NCBI GenBank assembly: GCA_002333125.1 | Contig: DDBM01000052.1 | Span: forward strand, 8,935 to 24,018 | DNA from: Moraxellaceae bacterium UBA2032 | GTDB taxonomy: Bacteria > Pseudomonadota > Gammaproteobacteria > Pseudomonadales > Moraxellaceae | DNA: 15,084 nucleotides | Direction: 5' to 3' | Part shown: piece after piece, positions 1 to 8,033 of the stretch | Numbering within the stretch: the first letter of the stretch is position 1 | How the letters are laid out: the number at the start of each line of letters is the position of its first letter | The notes under the pieces: generated by a model | Seen by the model: the letters and a program-made list of their open reading frames with translations, nothing else | What the model was told of the DNA's origin: nothing | Database searches by the model: none | Position numbers and translations under genes: made by a program

Positions 1-705
1 AAAGGGGTAGGGCGTTCAACCGCAGGCGCGATTTTAGCCTTAGGTTGGCAGCAACGCGGCGTGATTATGGACGGCAACGTCAAGCGGGTCTTGAGCCGCC
101 ATTTTGCCATAGCAGGCGATAGCAGTAGCGCGTTCGTGCAGCAACAGTTATGGGCATTAGCCGAGCAGCTCACCCCACATACGCGAGTTGCAGCCTATAC
201 CCAAGCGATGATGGATTTAGGCGCAACCTTATGTACCCGTAGCAAACCTTTATGTTTATATTGCCCTGTTCAAAAAACATGTCAGGCGTATGCTTTGGGT
301 ACGCCTACTGCCTTTCCACAAAAAAAAGCAGCTAAAGAGCTGCCTACCAAATATGCTTATTTTTTAATAATCAAAAATGCACAAGATGAGTTGTTATGGC
401 TTAAACGGCCACCGACAGGTATTTGGGGTGGATTATGGTGTTTGCCTCAAGTAGAGGCGCAAAACTTACAACAGTTAAGTGAGGTGTTGCAACAAGATTG
501 GGGTATTAAAGAGCCTCAAACACATAACTTAACTTCGTTTAGACACACGTTTAGTCATTATCATTTGCAAGTACAGCCAGTACAAATTACAGGACAAGTG
601 AGTTTAATTAAAGAGCAGCAAAGCCAATGGAAAACACCACAAGCCGCCTCGCAGTCTTTGGGTTTACCTCAAGCGATGTCAAAAATTTTAGAAATGCTAG
701 GGTAG
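1..705 (+). CDS. mutY: A/G-specific adenine DNA glycosylase MutY (5' end outside window)
   Basis: MutY removes adenine mispaired with 8-oxoguanine in base-excision repair. The reading frame is open from base 1, so the protein begins upstream; about 234 codons are present and roughly the first third, including the catalytic Glu, is missing. The window opens inside the helix-hairpin-helix (GVGRSTAGAIL). It then shows the catalytic Asp in IMDGNVKRV (codon 70-72). The [4Fe-4S] cysteines follow with C-X6-C-X2-C-X5-C spacing (codons at 232, 253, 262 and 280). The C-terminal part from about base 350 is the MutT/NUDIX-like domain that recognises 8-oxoG (LLWLKRPPTGIWGGLWCLP). The ATG at 67 and the GTG at 61 are internal codons, not starts. 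The TAG stop at 703-705 overlaps the 3' end of the converging cyclase gene. Family assignment is firm; nothing in it looks broken. Confidence 0.96.
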   Translation, partial: KGVGRSTAGAILALGWQQRGVIMDGNVKRVLSRHFAIAGDSSSAFVQQQLWALAEQLTPHTRVAAYTQAMMDLGATLCTRSKPLCLYCPVQKTCQAYALGTPTAFPQKKAAKELPTKYAYFLIIKNAQDELLWLKRPPTGIWGGLWCLPQVEAQNLQQLSEVLQQDWGIKEPQTHNLTSFRHTFSHYHLQVQPVQITGQVSLIKEQQSQWKTPQAASQSLGLPQAMSKILEMLG

Positions 706-1941
706 TAACTCATCATAAGTAACGTATCTATGTCGTCCAATTTCTTTGGCTTTATATAAAGCAACATCGGCCTGATGCACCAAATTAGCCACATCTAAGT
801 TAGGTGTAGCAATCATGGTTATTACCCCGACGCTAATACTAACATGTGGCACAACATCGGATTGTTGATGTGCTATTTTTAAGGCATCTACCGCTTCAAT
901 CATCCGTTGCGCCACCTCAATGCCACCTGCGGCTTTGGTGCTAGGCAATAAAATAACAAACTCTTCGCCACCATACCGCGCCACAATATCAGAAGACCTT
1001 AATACAGCGGCTCTGAGTGTTTGGCCAATTTTTCTTAAACAGTCATCACCTGCACTATGACCATAATAATCATTAAAGCGTTTAAAAAAATCAACATCAA
1101 TTAATAATAGTGTCAGTGGTTGTTTATCGCGTAAAGCTCTGTCCCATTCTTTACGTGCCAACTCATCAAAACTGCGCCGATTAGCAATGCCTGTTAAGGC
1201 ATCTTCATGGGCAATGCGATCTAATTCTTTATTAAGTTTAACTAACTCTTCGGAGTGATGATCTAATAATAAACCTTGTAAAAAAGCTAAACGCTCATGC
1301 CATTCACTAATCGCTGTTAGGGCAACCACCACACAGCAATACAAAATATAATAATTAGAAAACTTAATATAATTAATATGCAAACCAATCCAGTTAGCAT
1401 ATACGGTACTAACGACGCCTGAAACAACTAAAATAGCAACAAATAATGGCAAAACAAAACGTAGGCCAAAGGCCATTAAAATAATTGCCATCATTAAATG
1501 ATAAATTACTAAATCGCTATAGTCGTTTTCGTAACGTAATGATAAAAATATAATATGATGTAAAACAAAAACGGCACAGGGAGCCATAAAATAGTAAAAA
1601 TTATGACGTACTATTTTGATAAAGGGAGAAAATAAAATAAAGACAATAGCCGCGCTTAAAGGAATATACGTTTCTTTAATAATTTGATAGTTATTATCTA
1701 AAACAATATCTTTAAAGAAAAAAGTTACATTAGCAACAATGACTAAAAATAAAACGATTAGCAAATAGCGGCCTGTATTAATAAAAGCTTGACTTTCGGC
1801 GGCACGTTTGGCAACAAACTGTTTTTCTAGCACACTGGGAAATAAAAAAATCAGCTTTTTTTGAGAGAGTATTTTATTTATATAACTAAACAACTCAGGC
1901 ATTTGTTGTTGCGACTCACCTTGATATGGTTGTTTTAACAT
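697..1941 (-). CDS. Membrane-bound GGDEF diguanylate cyclase (third gene of cluster)
   Basis: Predicted to make c-di-GMP from two GTP at the inner membrane. The protein is 414 aa. A cytoplasmic N-terminus of about 55 residues with the motif EKQFVAKRAAE is followed by about six hydrophobic segments (residues ~58-220), a short linker helix (ISEWHERLAFLQ), and a GGDEF domain starting at DALTGIANRR. The domain has the metal-binding DVD (LLIDVDFF), an intact active site GGEEF (residues 324-328), and an upstream RSSD at 315-318 that fits the RxxD product-inhibition I-site. It should therefore be an active, feedback-controlled cyclase. It lies 11 nt downstream of the frameshifted paralogue, so it is probably co-transcribed with it. 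The ATG at 1941 has no clear Shine-Dalgarno sequence; an in-frame ATG 13 codons on is preceded by AAGGTGAG at long spacing and is an alternative start. The signal sensed is unknown. Confidence 0.9.
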   Translation of the reverse strand: MLKQPYQGESQQQMPELFSYINKILSQKKLIFLFPSVLEKQFVAKRAAESQAFINTGRYLLIVLFLVIVANVTFFFKDIVLDNNYQIIKETYIPLSAAIVFILFSPFIKIVRHNFYYFMAPCAVFVLHHIIFLSLRYENDYSDLVIYHLMMAIILMAFGLRFVLPLFVAILVVSGVVSTVYANWIGLHINYIKFSNYYILYCCVVVALTAISEWHERLAFLQGLLLDHHSEELVKLNKELDRIAHEDALTGIANRRSFDELARKEWDRALRDKQPLTLLLIDVDFFKRFNDYYGHSAGDDCLRKIGQTLRAAVLRSSDIVARYGGEEFVILLPSTKAAGGIEVAQRMIEAVDALKIAHQQSDVVPHVSISVGVITMIATPNLDVANLVHQADVALYKAKEIGRHRYVTYDELLP

Positions 1942-1952
1942 ATAGCGTAGTC

Positions 1953-3244
1953 TTAATGTTTAAAGTGAAAATTGCTTTGTGCTGAAGGCTCCATGTAGTG
2001 TTTAAAACAATGTCGTCCTGATGTTTTGGCTTTATATAATGCGGCATCGGCATTTTCTATAAACAAGGCAATGTTGTTTTTATCAGTAGGAAGCATAGTG
2101 CAAATACCAATGCTGACCGTCACATGATAAGAAACCAAAGAGCGTTTGTGCGGAATAGCCATACTATCTACGGTTCTTAAAATACGTTCAGCGACTTCTT
2201 CTGCACCCAAGCCATCGGTTGTAGGTAATAACACCACAAATTCTTCACCGCCATAACGTGCGGTAAGGTCAGCAGGACGTAACACGGCTTTTTTTATAGC
2301 ACTAGAAATTTGGCGTAAACAGTCATCACCTGCTGTGTGGCCATAGGTATCGTTATAGAGTTTAAAATGGTCAACATCCATAAACAGTAACGAAATAGGC
2401 TGCTCTTCGCGTCTGGCTCTATCCCATTCAATAACAACTGTATCATCAAAGGCACGACGATTAGCTAAACCCGATAAAGCATCTTCACGAGCAATAGTAA
2501 TTAAGTGACGATTAATGCGTGATAATTCGTGAGATTTTACTTCGACTAATACTTCATTTAAAAAGCTTAAGCGTTCGCGGCGTTCAATAAAAAAAGCAAT
2601 ATTAACTAATACAACACCAATTAATACAAAGCTATGTAAAGCAGGTAATAAAGGATAGGCCAGCTATTAATAAAAGCCGTGGCATAGGCCATTAGACCGC
2701 TACAAACCAAAATAAGTAAAGACTTTTGCCATAATAAACGCAGACTATTAACGGCAATAATCATGGCAATCACAATGTTATAAGACGCATATAAGCCAGA
2801 CTCATTATCGGCATGAGCGACACTACCCACTAACAGTTGATACAGCAGTAGAGTGATGGCGGGCGCAACCACATATTGATGCATAAAGTGATGCGTTTTA
2901 GGTAAAAAAGCACAAACGATACTAAAGGCGATAAATAAAGCTGCACTAACAAAAGCACTTTGCCAAATAATATATGTGTTATCAGTAAAGATATGCGGAA
3001 AATGTTGATAAGTACTGACTAAAATAACCACGTATAACAACAGCCATAAAAAGCTAGCCACTTTAAAGATTTGGCTAAACTCAAGGTTACGTTTGGCTAA
3101 AAAAGCAGTTTCGATGTCGTGTCTAAAACTAACAAATAAAGGTTTTGTGTAGAGTAAATTTTGTGCAAATGTACCCACCGAGTTGTCTTGAGACAAATCG
3201 TTTAATAAAGAGCGTAAACGGCTCTCTGGGGTTAAGCTGCTCAT
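1953..3244 (-). pseudogene. Frameshifted membrane GGDEF diguanylate cyclase (middle gene of cluster)
   Basis: This is a paralogue of both neighbours, split into two frames. The first frame runs from ATG 3244 and gives 207 aa: an N-terminus with the motif ETAFLAKRNLE, then the membrane segments, ending at TAA 2621-2623 after residues with no counterpart in the paralogues. The second frame is open from 2663 to the stop at 1953. It carries the last membrane segment (SFVLIGVVLVNIAFF), the linker IERRERLSFL, and a whole GGDEF domain with DALSGLANRR, MDVDHF, the I-site RPAD and GGEEF. Joining the frames near 2643-2663 needs one net missing base and restores about 430 aa, matching the paralogues (414 and 419). 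The only ATG in the second frame (2381) lies inside the GGDEF domain, so no separate complete domain would be made from it. It could be a decaying copy, a sequencing or assembly error, or (less likely) programmed frameshifting. It begins 28 nt after the upstream cyclase. Confidence 0.85.
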
Positions 3245-3272
3245 ATAAACAAAACACTAAGCATTATCTAAT

Positions 3273-4532
3273 TTAAACCTCCATTTGATACTGGTGTCGG
3301 CCATTCTCTTTGGCTTTGTATAGTGCAGAGTCTGCTTTTGCCAAAAATTCGGTTAAGGTGGTTTGTTTTTGTGGCACAGTAAAGGTAATGCCAATACTCA
3401 AGGTCACGTGTGGCGCAGTTTTAGAGCGACTATGCGGTAAAGCCAAGGCATCAATATGCTTAATAATTCGCTGTGCTACGTCAATTGCCCCATCGACATT
3501 GGTATTTGGTAATAACACCACAAATTCTTCACCACCATAACGTGCTGCTAAATCGGCAGGGCGACGCAAGGCTTGCTTGAGTGTTTGTGCGACACGTCTT
3601 AAACATACGTCGCCTATATTATGACCATAAGTATCGTTGTAGAGTTTAAAAAAGTCCACATCCATATAGAGTAATGCAATACTTTGTTGCTCTCTTTTTG
3701 CGCGTTCCCATTCTTGATTTAAGGCATCATCAAAGGCACGGCGGTTTGCTAATGTGGTTAATGGGTCTTCTCTGGATATTCTATCTAAGGCTCTATTGAG
3801 TCGGTCTAATTCTACGGTTTGATGTGCAACCAATAACTCTTGCAAAAAAGCAAAGCGTTCTTGACGTTCAATAAGTGCCACAATAATGAGGGTAATAAAT
3901 GAACCTAAACCATAAAAATGCGCAAACTTAAACCAGTCAATGTTCCAATTTAAGCTCACGGTGGTTAATACGGTTAAAATGGCGGCTAAACAAACAATTA
4001 ATAGGCATACAGGAAACTGTACCCGCAGCCCAAAACTAATAATGGTGACAATAATCATCACATCATAAGCGGCATGTTGGGCTAATAAGGGGTCATAGGA
4101 GGTAAGGCTGGCTAATATCACGCAAAATAAAATAAGGCTACTCACAGGCGTAGCAAGCCATTGATAGTGATGCCTAAAAAAAGGCAGGTCTGCTAAAGCC
4201 ATAACCAATAGTAATAATAAACCAATAGGGGTTAACACATATTTAAAAATAAATAAGTCATTTCCCATAACAGCTTCTGGAAAGGCAACAATAGCAATAG
4301 CAGCAATGATGGCGTATAACACCAAAAATAGCATTTTACCTACAGAAAGCAGGCGGCGATACTCTTCGGCACGTTTAGCATAAAAACGGACTTCGATATC
4401 ATTTTCAAAATAAAAAAGTAACGGGCGTTCTTGTAATAATTGATGAATATAGGCCAACGTTTTTGCTGAAATGAGTTGCGGTAATGATTCACCGTCTGAT
4501 GAGTTAGATGACTTATGCGTATTTGACACCAC
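3273..4532 (-). CDS. Membrane-bound GGDEF diguanylate cyclase (first gene of cluster)
   Basis: Predicted inner-membrane c-di-GMP synthase of 419 aa. The hydrophilic N-terminus carries LFYFENDIEVRFYAKRAEEY at about residues 38-57, the same motif seen in both paralogues. About six membrane segments follow to about residue 220, then a linker (IERQERFAFLQELL) and a GGDEF domain from DPLTTLANRRAF. The active site is GGEEF at 333-337, the metal site is MDVDFF, and RPAD at 324-327 fits the RxxD I-site. The start is GTG at 4532: an AGGAAG at 4538-4543 sits 5 nt upstream, which supports it over any downstream codon. As the first of three same-strand genes with 28- and 11-nt gaps it probably leads the operon. 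No recognisable PAS, GAF or other named sensor domain is present; the membrane region is the likely input module. Active-site and length evidence suggests it is functional. Confidence 0.92.
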   Translation of the reverse strand: MVSNTHKSSNSSDGESLPQLISAKTLAYIHQLLQERPLLFYFENDIEVRFYAKRAEEYRRLLSVGKMLFLVLYAIIAAIAIVAFPEAVMGNDLFIFKYVLTPIGLLLLLVMALADLPFFRHHYQWLATPVSSLILFCVILASLTSYDPLLAQHAAYDVMIIVTIISFGLRVQFPVCLLIVCLAAILTVLTTVSLNWNIDWFKFAHFYGLGSFITLIIVALIERQERFAFLQELLVAHQTVELDRLNRALDRISREDPLTTLANRRAFDDALNQEWERAKREQQSIALLYMDVDFFKLYNDTYGHNIGDVCLRRVAQTLKQALRRPADLAARYGGEEFVVLLPNTNVDGAIDVAQRIIKHIDALALPHSRSKTAPHVTLSIGITFTVPQKQTTLTEFLAKADSALYKAKENGRHQYQMEV

Positions 4533-4537
4533 AATAG

Positions 4538-4543
4538 CTTCCT
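4538..4543 (-). promoter_or_regulatory. Shine-Dalgarno fixing the GTG start of the first cyclase
   Basis: AGGAAG on the minus strand lies 5 nt before GTG 4532-4530. No ATG at a suitable distance competes with it. This decides the unusual GTG start. Confidence 0.6.
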
Positions 4544-4660
4544 ATATTGTACGCACGAAATAACAATGGGCGTATTTTGCAAGAGAAAATCTCGTAGCAT
4601 TGCCGATGAATAGCGTAATATTAAATCGAGCCTGCTAAATACGAATAGGGACATTATCTT

Positions 4661-4688
4661 ATTGTAATTTATCTAGACCACGAGTCTA
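4661..4688 (-). promoter_or_regulatory. Possible sigma-70 promoter for the cyclase cluster
   Basis: On the minus strand TAGACT (4688-4683) and TACAAT (4666-4661) are 16 nt apart, a fair match to -35 and -10 boxes. The leader would be about 120 nt. A second TACAAT at 4551-4546 has no -35 box and sits too close to the start codon. Weak call from sequence alone. Confidence 0.25.
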
Positions 4689-4931
4689 TTGCGCCATATT
4701 TTATAGGGTTTTGTCGCGCCTATCTGACGAGTGGTATCTAATCCCCGATTATCGCTAAGGGTTGACTAAAAATAAAGCACCTTTTTTGTAATTACTCTCA
4801 TTTTTTGTTGAGATATGAAGCATTGTTGGTGTTTTTTGGTTGTTATTGCTACGGTTGTGTGTTTTTTGAACTAACGTTATGGGGATGACTAAGGTACAAT
4901 AGCCATGCTGTTTTTTTGAGTCTTGTTTATC

Positions 4932-7193
4932 ATGTCTGCGTTATCTTCTGTGTCTGTTTCTACCATTAAGCCTCTTTTTGCCTACGATAAATATTGGGCG
5001 GAGTGTTTTGGCGCTGCGCCATTTTTGCCCATGAGTCGTGCCGAAATGGACACTTTGGGTTGGGATAGCTGCGACATTATTTTAGTGACAGGTGATGCTT
5101 ATGTTGATCATCCTAGTTTTGGCATGGCAATTATTGGTCGCTTATTAGAGGCTCAAGGATTTAGAGTAGGAATTATTGCCCAGCCCAATTGGGATTCGGC
5201 GGCTGACTTTAAAAAGTTAGGTGAGCCAAATTTATTTTTTGGGGTGACGGCAGGTAACATGGACTCCATGATTAACCGTTACACCGCAGATCGTAAAATT
5301 CGTTCTGATGATGCCTATTCGCCTCATGGAGCAGGAGCCTTACGCCCTGACCGTTGTTCGATTGTATATGCACAGCGTACCCGCGAAGCCTTTCCGCATG
5401 TGCCTATTGTAATAGGTGGTATTGAGGCGAGTCTGCGCCGTATTGCCCATTATGATTATTGGCAAGATAAAGTGCGCCGCTCGTTGTTATTAGATGCAAA
5501 AGCTGATTTATTAGTGTTTGGTAATGCCGAACGCGCCATTGTAGATATTGCCCATCGTATTGCTAATGGTGACGACATTCGTAGCATTACCGATATTCGT
5601 GGTACAGGTTTTATGCGTCGCGATACCCCACAAGGTTGGTTTGAATTAGACTCAACCAATGTGGACGAAGTAGGCCGTGTAGACCCGATTATTAATCCTT
5701 ATGTAAACACCCAAGACACAGCAGTTTGTGAGGTAGAAAAAAATAAACTCCCTCTCCCTGAGGGGCAGGGCGAGGGTGACGATATACAGGTTGTGACTTT
5801 GCAACCGAGTAAAGCCTTAAAGCATCGTTTACCACCACGTGAAAAAACCGTGATTCGCCTGCCTGCGTTTGAGCAGCTAAAAGGCGATCCTGTGATGTAT
5901 GCCCATGCTAATCGGGTGCTACATTTAGAAACCAATCCTGGTAATGCGCGGGCATTAGTGCAGCGTCATGGTGAACAAGACGTATGGCTTAATCCTCCAC
6001 CAATTCCATTATCAACAGAAGAAATGGATTATGTCTTCGATTTGCCTTATGCGCGTGTGCCGCATCCTGCCTATGGTGATGCACGTATTCCTGCTTACGA
6101 GATGATTCGTTTCTCGGTCAATATTATGCGGGGTTGTTTTGGGGGCTGTACTTTTTGTTCGATTACCGAACACGAAGGGCGGATTATTCAAAACCGCTCC
6201 GAAGATAGTATTATTCGTGAAATCGAAAAAATGCGCGATGTACCCGGCTTTACGGGCATTGTCTCCGACCTCGGCGGCCCTACCGCCAATATGTATCGCT
6301 TAGCGTGTAAGTCTCCCAAAATTGAAGCCGCGTGTCGTAAGCCTTCGTGTGTGTATCCTGATATTTGTGAAAACTTAAATACCGACCACTCGCATTTGGT
6401 CGACTTGTACCGTCGAGCGCGTAAATTAAAAGGCGTAAAAAAGATTTTAATCAGTTCGGGTTTGCGTTATGACTTAGCGGTACGTTCGCCTGAGTATGTG
6501 CGCGAATTAGTGACGCATCATGTGGGTGGTTATCTAAAAATTGCCCCAGAACATACCGAAGAAGGCGTTTTATCTAAAATGATGAAACCCGGTATTGGGG
6601 CGTATGAAAAGTTTAAGCAAATGTTTGACCGTTTTTCTAAAGAAGCGGGTAAAGAACAATACTTAATTCCGTACTTTATTGCGGCTCACCCAGGGACAAC
6701 CGATAAAGACATGATGCACTTGGCGATTTGGCTTAAAAAGAATGGCTTTAGAGCCGACCAAGTACAAACGTTTTATCCGTCTCCTATGGCGACTGCAACA
6801 GCGATGTACCATTCAGGCAAAAACCCCCTCAAAAAAGTGACGCGCAAAAGTGAAGTTGTAGAAATTGTCAAAGGTGACCGTCGTCGTCGTTTGCATAAAG
6901 CCTTTTTGCGTTATCACGATGCCAATAACTGGCCGTTATTACGCGAGGCGTTAAAAGAAATGGGGCGTGCCGATTTAATTGGTAATGGTAAGCATCATCT
7001 GATTCCTACCTTTCAGCCTGCGGTAACGGGCGCATATCAAAGCCCACGCAAAAAAAACTCTAGCGAAAAAGAGGGTGTATCTTTAAAAGTGACAGCCAAA
7101 AAAGGTCGCATTTTAACGCAACATACAGGCTTGCCGCCACGCGACGGGATAGACTCACATAAAAAACGGCCTGTTAAAAAACGCGGCCAGTAG
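4932..7193 (+). CDS. ygiQ: YgiQ-family (UPF0313) radical SAM protein
   Basis: A radical S-adenosylmethionine protein of the YgiQ family; its reaction and substrate are, to my knowledge, not established. The family's N-terminal region ([20 protein letters not shown], then [13 protein letters not shown]) and the [14 protein letters not shown] segment are conserved. The [4Fe-4S]-binding CFGGCTFC gives Cys402, Cys406 and Cys409 in the CX3CX2C pattern, followed by the SAM barrel ([24 protein letters not shown]) and a basic C-terminal tail. I prefer ATG 4932 (753 aa, close to the roughly 740 of E. coli YgiQ) over the in-frame TTG at 4923, but neither has a strong Shine-Dalgarno sequence. Residues 273-282 ([10 protein letters not shown]) are encoded by a GC-rich palindrome that looks like an in-frame repeat insertion, placed in a linker before the radical-SAM motif. 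Transcribed alone, with a hairpin just after the stop. Confidence 0.95.
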   Translation: MSALSSVSVSTIKPLFAYDKYWAECFGAAPFLPMSRAEMDTLGWDSCDIILVTGDAYVDHPSFGMAIIGRLLEAQGFRVGIIAQPNWDSAADFKKLGEPNLFFGVTAGNMDSMINRYTADRKIRSDDAYSPHGAGALRPDRCSIVYAQRTREAFPHVPIVIGGIEASLRRIAHYDYWQDKVRRSLLLDAKADLLVFGNAERAIVDIAHRIANGDDIRSITDIRGTGFMRRDTPQGWFELDSTNVDEVGRVDPIINPYVNTQDTAVCEVEKNKLPLPEGQGEGDDIQVVTLQPSKALKHRLPPREKTVIRLPAFEQLKGDPVMYAHANRVLHLETNPGNARALVQRHGEQDVWLNPPPIPLSTEEMDYVFDLPYARVPHPAYGDARIPAYEMIRFSVNIMRGCFGGCTFCSITEHEGRIIQNRSEDSIIREIEKMRDVPGFTGIVSDLGGPTANMYRLACKSPKIEAACRKPSCVYPDICENLNTDHSHLVDLYRRARKLKGVKKILISSGLRYDLAVRSPEYVRELVTHHVGGYLKIAPEHTEEGVLSKMMKPGIGAYEKFKQMFDRFSKEAGKEQYLIPYFIAAHPGTTDKDMMHLAIWLKKNGFRADQVQTFYPSPMATATAMYHSGKNPLKKVTRKSEVVEIVKGDRRRRLHKAFLRYHDANNWPLLREALKEMGRADLIGNGKHHLIPTFQPAVTGAYQSPRKKNSSEKEGVSLKVTAKKGRILTQHTGLPPRDGIDSHKKRPVKKRGQ
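5750..5776 (+). repeat. GC-rich palindromic repeat inserted in frame within ygiQ
   Basis: Arms CCCTCTCCCTG (5750-5760) and CAGGGCGAGGG (5766-5776) pair over 11 positions with one mismatch around a 5-nt loop (AGGGG). Its composition contrasts sharply with the AT-rich gene around it. The CCCTCTCCC / GAGGG style is typical of dispersed intergenic palindromes in many proteobacterial genomes. Here it is read through as [11 protein letters not shown] see no second copy in this window. Confidence 0.6.
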
Positions 7194-7194
7194 T

Positions 7195-7226
7195 TTTAAG
7201 GGTAGGCTTATAGGTCTGCCCTTAAA
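7195..7226. terminator. Hairpin between the convergent ygiQ and HPP genes
   Basis: Arms TTTAAGGGTAGGC (7195-7207) and GTCTGCCCTTAAA (7214-7226) pair over 13 positions, two of them G-U wobbles, with a 6-nt loop. It lies 1 nt after the ygiQ stop and 8 nt beyond the stop of the HPP gene. No strong T-tract follows on either strand, so it is a possible bidirectional terminator rather than a textbook one. Confidence 0.5.
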
Positions 7227-7234
7227 CTTGGTTA

Positions 7235-7729
7235 TTACCAATAAATTGGGTAGTCATGGTGTTTAATGGTTTTGTGATACATTAATGCCAGTAACACCAC
7301 ACTTGTCGCGCCACCTAACGAGGCTATTAAAAATAAATGGCTATCGGGTTGTAAGATATAAGCAACTATTGGGGCAGAGCCAGCAGGTGGATGCAAGGTT
7401 CTGCTTATCATCATTAAGGCAATGGCTGTCCCTGTAATTAATGCCAATACTGGCAAATAATATCCTGCAACATAAAATCCAGCCACACTACAAATAGCCG
7501 AAATTAAATAACCACCCATAATATTGCGTGGTTGTGAAAAAGTAGCATGTGGTACACCAAAGACTAAAACAGCAGACGCACCAAACGAACCTAAAATCCA
7601 AATAACATGGGTCGATTGTGCAATGGCCGCAAGTACCATAATGGCCAAGACTGCCCCTAACCAAGCATAAGCAACCGTTTTGAGTTGCGGCTTAGGTGGT
7701 AAATGAGGGTGATCAAAAAAACGATGCAT
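7235..7729 (-). CDS. HPP-family integral membrane protein
   Basis: A 164-aa inner-membrane protein of the HPP family, named for its conserved His-Pro-Pro. It shows LGSFGASAVLVFGVPHATFS, then QPRNIMGGYLISA, then the signature LHPPAGSAPI, with four to five hydrophobic segments spanning about residues 18-155 and a short charged C-terminus (YHKTIKHHDYPIYW). Some family members have been linked to nitrite transport in phototrophs, but nothing here, such as nitrate or nitrite genes nearby, supports that role, so the substrate is left open. The ATG at 7729 has GGAG 5 nt upstream, a good ribosome-binding site. It is a single gene facing ygiQ and divergent from the TonB-dependent receptor gene across 304 bp. 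It lacks the C-terminal CBS domains present in some longer HPP proteins. Confidence 0.88.
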   Translation of the reverse strand: MHRFFDHPHLPPKPQLKTVAYAWLGAVLAIMVLAAIAQSTHVIWILGSFGASAVLVFGVPHATFSQPRNIMGGYLISAICSVAGFYVAGYYLPVLALITGTAIALMMISRTLHPPAGSAPIVAYILQPDSHLFLIASLGGATSVVLLALMYHKTIKHHDYPIYW

Positions 7730-8033
7730 CTTCGCTCCGTTGCGTGAGTGCGGAAGCAGGCTATCTTAAAAGCGTCAGCTATCAACAGTAAAGTCGGTTA
7801 TTCAACTACATGTTATAAGTATTGTTGATGAATATGGCATAAGCTCTAAAAAATATAAATCTCCTTCAAGTATTTTTAGCTACTGATTCTGGTAAAAATA
7901 TCATTTTATGTCTTTTTAAAGAAAAGCATTCTGATTTTCTACCATTGTGTTAAAAATAGACAATACTCAACAGATGATGGTTTGTTGTGTCACCATAAAA
8001 TAAAAGCATAATAAAATATCAAGGAAGGTTGAT
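7730..8033. other. Intergenic region between the HPP gene and the TonB receptor gene
   Basis: 304 bp holding the control regions of two divergent genes. An AT-rich imperfect inverted repeat lies at about 7842-7881 (CTAAAAAATA and TATTTTTAG arms flanked by AGCT). Upstream of the receptor gene TTGTGT (7985-7990) and CATAAT (8007-8012), 16 nt apart, are a weak promoter candidate. I see no good match to the Fur-box consensus and no recognisable riboswitch. Confidence 0.35.

Larger units (their letters stand above)
4533..4931. other. Intergenic region between the divergent cyclase cluster and ygiQ
   Basis: About 400 bp, AT-rich with several T-tracts. It must carry promoters for both directions. 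On the plus strand TTGACT (4762-4767) and TGTAAT (4787-4792) are 19 nt apart, and TACAAT at 4895-4900 lacks a good -35. A 19-codon hydrophobic reading frame starts at ATG 4815, which I do not call as a gene. I recognise no riboswitch or structured RNA here. Confidence 0.4.

Noticed and set aside
1953..2381. A separate short soluble diguanylate cyclase starting at ATG 2381
   Set aside because: That ATG is inside the GGDEF domain and the conserved frame continues upstream to 2663, so it is part of the frameshifted membrane protein.
3310..3540. Plus-strand 76-codon frame within the first cyclase
   Set aside because: Antisense shadow of the GGDEF domain; no ribosome-binding site or family features.
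4340..4654. 104-codon minus-strand reading frame overlapping the start of the first cyclase
   Set aside because: It overlaps about 190 bases of a well-supported cyclase gene in another frame and has no recognisable motif.
4690..4780. Possible structured RNA in the cyclase-ygiQ gap
   Set aside because: I could not find a consistent stem set or match to a known riboswitch core; a covariance-model search would be needed to revive it.
5456..5935. Two minus-strand frames within ygiQ (67 and 78 codons)
   Set aside because: They lie opposite conserved ygiQ sequence and have no features of their own.
7730..8033. Fur box upstream of the TonB-dependent receptor
   Set aside because: No stretch approaches the GATAATGATAATCATTATC consensus closely enough to claim.
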